From positions 124,001 through 188,000 of the forward strand of contig CABYHU010000001.1 in NCBI GenBank assembly GCA_902518715.1: a stretch of 64,000 nt of DNA. The letters run 5' to 3'. Below, piece by piece: positions 62,297 through 64,000 of the stretch. This DNA comes from an uncultured SAR86 cluster bacterium (GTDB lineage Bacteria; Pseudomonadota; Gammaproteobacteria; Magnimaribacterales; D2472). The notes beneath the pieces are model-generated. The model was not told the origin of the DNA and made no database searches. It worked only from the letters and a program-made list of their open reading frames with translations. The translations under genes were made by a program, and so were the position numbers. Position 1 is the stretch's first letter; the number at the start of each line of letters is the position of its first letter.

Positions 62297-63280
62297 CTAT
62301 ATAATCGTTGGTTCTATCTCTAAGAGAATATTAAACTCTTTATAGACTTTTGATTGAATGTCTTGAGAGATTTTTATTATGTCATCATAACTAATATTGT
62401 TTTTGTTGGTAATTATTAGTGCATGACTTGAATGTAAATTATCAATAGCTTCATGATTTAAAGTGCTTTTAATAAGCTCAATAAGTCTTCCTGCTCCAAC
62501 TTTTACATTTGGTTTATCATGATCCCATATTATTAAATCTTCTTTTTTAAAGTTATTGTATGAAATATCCTTTTCATTAATTATAGGATTTTTAAAAAAG
62601 CTTCCAGCATTTGGTACTACTTTAGGGTTAGGCAGCTTTGAATCCCGTAACTCACAGATAATCGCACCTAGTTCTTTTGAGGTTATAGATGTTATATCTT
62701 TTTCTTTACTATTAATAAGGTGTCTTATACCCTCATAATTCATATTCAGTTTTTCAATATGATTAAATTCAAAATCAATATCAATAATAAAATATGGTTT
62801 AGTTTGAAAAATTGAAGATCTGTAGCCAAAGTCACATTGATCTTTTAGAAGTTTTTTAAAAGTTTTATCTTCAAAGTCATAAACATTGATGCTTTTAATA
62901 AAATCAGAAACCTGAACTCCATATGCCCCTATGTTTTGGACTGGTGCTGCACCTACAGATCCAGGAATACCTATTAAATTTTCAATACCAAATCTATTAT
63001 CTTCAATAACACTTAATACAAAATCATTCCAATTTACTGCAGATCCAACTCTATACAAGGTTGATGATATTTTATTAACTTTTGTATTGTTTGATTTAAT
63101 TACCTTTTTATTTAGTTTTGTAGGAAGAACTAAATTTGTACATTCGCCTATAATCAATAATTCATCATATTTGTTGTAATCAACTTTAAGAAGATCTTCA
63201 GTTGATTCAATTTCATATAGCGTATTTGTGTGACAAGGAAGATTTAAAGAGTTTTTAATCTTTATTTCGTATTTAGTCAT
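62297..63280 (-). CDS. murB: UDP-N-acetylenolpyruvoylglucosamine reductase
   Basis: NADPH-dependent flavoenzyme making UDP-MurNAc for peptidoglycan. The 327-residue type I protein has NSLNLPCHTNTLYEIES at the N-terminus, the FAD block IGIPGSVGAAPVQNIGAYG, GYRSSIF, the catalytic Ser in PNAGSFFKNP and the Glu in LLEIEP at the end. The HAIDNLHSSHALIITN-type region is also conserved. It overlaps kdsB by 8 bases; kdsB near murB is also seen in Pseudomonas. Confidence 0.96.
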   Translation of the reverse strand: MTKYEIKIKNSLNLPCHTNTLYEIESTEDLLKVDYNKYDELLIIGECTNLVLPTKLNKKVIKSNNTKVNKISSTLYRVGSAVNWNDFVLSVIEDNRFGIENLIGIPGSVGAAPVQNIGAYGVQVSDFIKSINVYDFEDKTFKKLLKDQCDFGYRSSIFQTKPYFIIDIDFEFNHIEKLNMNYEGIRHLINSKEKDITSITSKELGAIICELRDSKLPNPKVVPNAGSFFKNPIINEKDISYNNFKKEDLIIWDHDKPNVKVGAGRLIELIKSTLNHEAIDNLHSSHALIITNKNNISYDDIIKISQDIQSKVYKEFNILLEIEPTII

Positions 63281-64000
63281 TATTATTAAGAATCTTTAAA
63301 GCTTTTTTGTAATCAGTCTCGGTATCAATTCCTATACTTAATTCTTCAATTTCAACTAAATAGATCTCATGTCCATTGTCTAAAAATCTCAATTGCTCAA
63401 GGCTTTCAGAAATCTCATTTTTAGATCTGGGTAATGAAACAAAAGTAGTTAAAGTTTCATAATTGTATGAATATATACCTACATGTTGAAAATACTTTGC
63501 TTTAATCTTCGAGAGATCGATTGAATCAACATTTCGTAAAAAATTTATAGCTCTATTTGAGTCTGATAAATAAACTTTTACATTATTAGGATCATTAAAA
63601 TCATTATCCTTGAACAACGTACATGCTGAACCAACAGATGCATTTTTATTTTTAAAAATTATATCTGCTGTTTTGTTTATTGTTTCTGGATCTATAAATG
63701 GTTCATCACCTTGAACATTAACAATGACCATGTCATCACTAATATCTAATTTTGCAGCACATTCATGAACTCTATCAGTTCCAGACTCATGATCTTTTGA
63801 GGTTAAAATGACATTAGGTGTAAATTTTTTTACGTGATCCTCAATCTTTTTTGAATCAGTTGCTATGAAAACTTTTTTAGCATTGCTCTGAATGGCTCTA
63901 AGATAAACTCTTTCAATCAAACTCTTTCCATTTAAGTCTAGAAGAGCTTTTTCTTTAAGTCTTGTGCTAGAAAGTCTTGAAGGAATTATTACGATAAAAT
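63273..64000 (-). CDS. kdsB: 3-deoxy-manno-octulosonate cytidylyltransferase, 5' end outside window
   Basis: Activates Kdo as CMP-Kdo for lipopolysaccharide. The frame is open to the right edge: codons from 63998 downward read FIVIIPSRLSSTRLKEKAL, the KdsB nucleotide-binding start, so only the first few residues are missing and the Met at 63920 is internal. The RLPGKPL block of other KdsB proteins is RLKEKAL here. FIATDSKKIEDHV, the HESGTDRVHE motif and VNVQGDEPFIDP are intact. It heads the minus-strand kdsB-murB-lysE group. Confidence 0.95.
   Translation of the reverse strand, partial: FIVIIPSRLSSTRLKEKALLDLNGKSLIERVYLRAIQSNAKKVFIATDSKKIEDHVKKFTPNVILTSKDHESGTDRVHECAAKLDISDDMVIVNVQGDEPFIDPETINKTADIIFKNKNASVGSACTLFKDNDFNDPNNVKVYLSDSNRAINFLRNVDSIDLSKIKAKYFQHVGIYSYNYETLTTFVSLPRSKNEISESLEQLRFLDNGHEIYLVEIEELSIGIDTETDYKKALKILNNND

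Noticed and set aside
1-64000. Mobile element, prophage, defence island or biosynthetic cluster
   Set aside because: No transposase, integrase, terminal repeat, tRNA-adjacent insertion, restriction, toxin-antitoxin, PKS or NRPS gene is recognisable; nearly every gene is housekeeping or an exported hydrolase.

Overview
The window is 64 kb of AT-rich, very tightly packed bacterial chromosome. The gene content and gene order point to a streamlined marine gammaproteobacterium of the SAR86 type; this is an inference from AT-richness, overlapping genes, Na+-NQR, large Gly-rich surface lipoproteins and gammaproteobacterial synteny, not a measured placement. I see no tRNA, rRNA, CRISPR array, insertion sequence, prophage or plasmid marker. 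No stretch above 300 bases lacks a gene: the longest apparent gap, after nqrF, is the 5' part of apbE, which has no ATG/GTG/TTG start. Both edges cut a gene (fabF on the left, kdsB on the right).

Layout. 1-3527: fabF (partial)-mltG-tmk-holB-glutaredoxin. 3530-14451: Na+/alanine symporter, then three exported hydrolases: a GH16 glucanase lipoprotein, a 2065-residue cadherin/subtilisin lipoprotein and a convergent S9 oligopeptidase lipoprotein. 14592-18815: nfuA facing csiV-mfd. 18873-29705: two acyl-CoA dehydrogenase subunits, a long-form GAPDH and the full nqrABCDEF-apbE-nqrM set. 29689-33768 (minus): mnmA-purB-aceA. 33855-37897: icd-clpS-clpA facing infA. 37927-43013: M64 metallopeptidase lipoprotein, SRPBCC protein, PhoD-like phosphatase and a small membrane protein. 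43014-48287: exported proteins of unknown substrate (metallo-beta-lactamase fold, M14 carboxypeptidase, cupin, a 226-residue protein) plus a small monooxygenase-like protein. 48359-54119: OadA/PycB-type carboxyltransferase, YeiH, TolB/TPR protein, DUF1295 and two membrane orphans. 54181-55675: thiD and a VUT/YhhQ transporter. 55680-62294: etfBA divergent from ETF-quinone oxidoreductase-DUF885-CtlX, then lysE. 62297-64000: kdsB-murB.

How it works together. Acyl-CoA dehydrogenases can pass electrons through EtfAB and ETF-QO to ubiquinone; Na+-NQR oxidises NADH and builds a sodium gradient; the AGCS carrier can spend that gradient on amino-acid uptake. The surface glucanase and proteases would feed this with sugars and peptides. 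AceA and Icd form the isocitrate branch point. ThiD and the YhhQ-type carrier suggest salvage of thiamine and queuosine precursors.

The most notable points are an apbE with no canonical start codon, a predicted leaderless thiD whose -10 box lies in the previous gene's terminator tail, convergent genes that share or overlap stop codons, an Mfd lacking about 100 residues before its RNA-polymerase-binding domain, a biotin-carrier-less carboxyltransferase, a symporter with a large inserted loop, and three lipoproteins with a poly-glycine tract after the lipidated cysteine. I did not find a clear novel multi-gene system; the best candidates for new biology are the exported cluster at 43014-48287 and the orphan membrane protein at 53682-54119.
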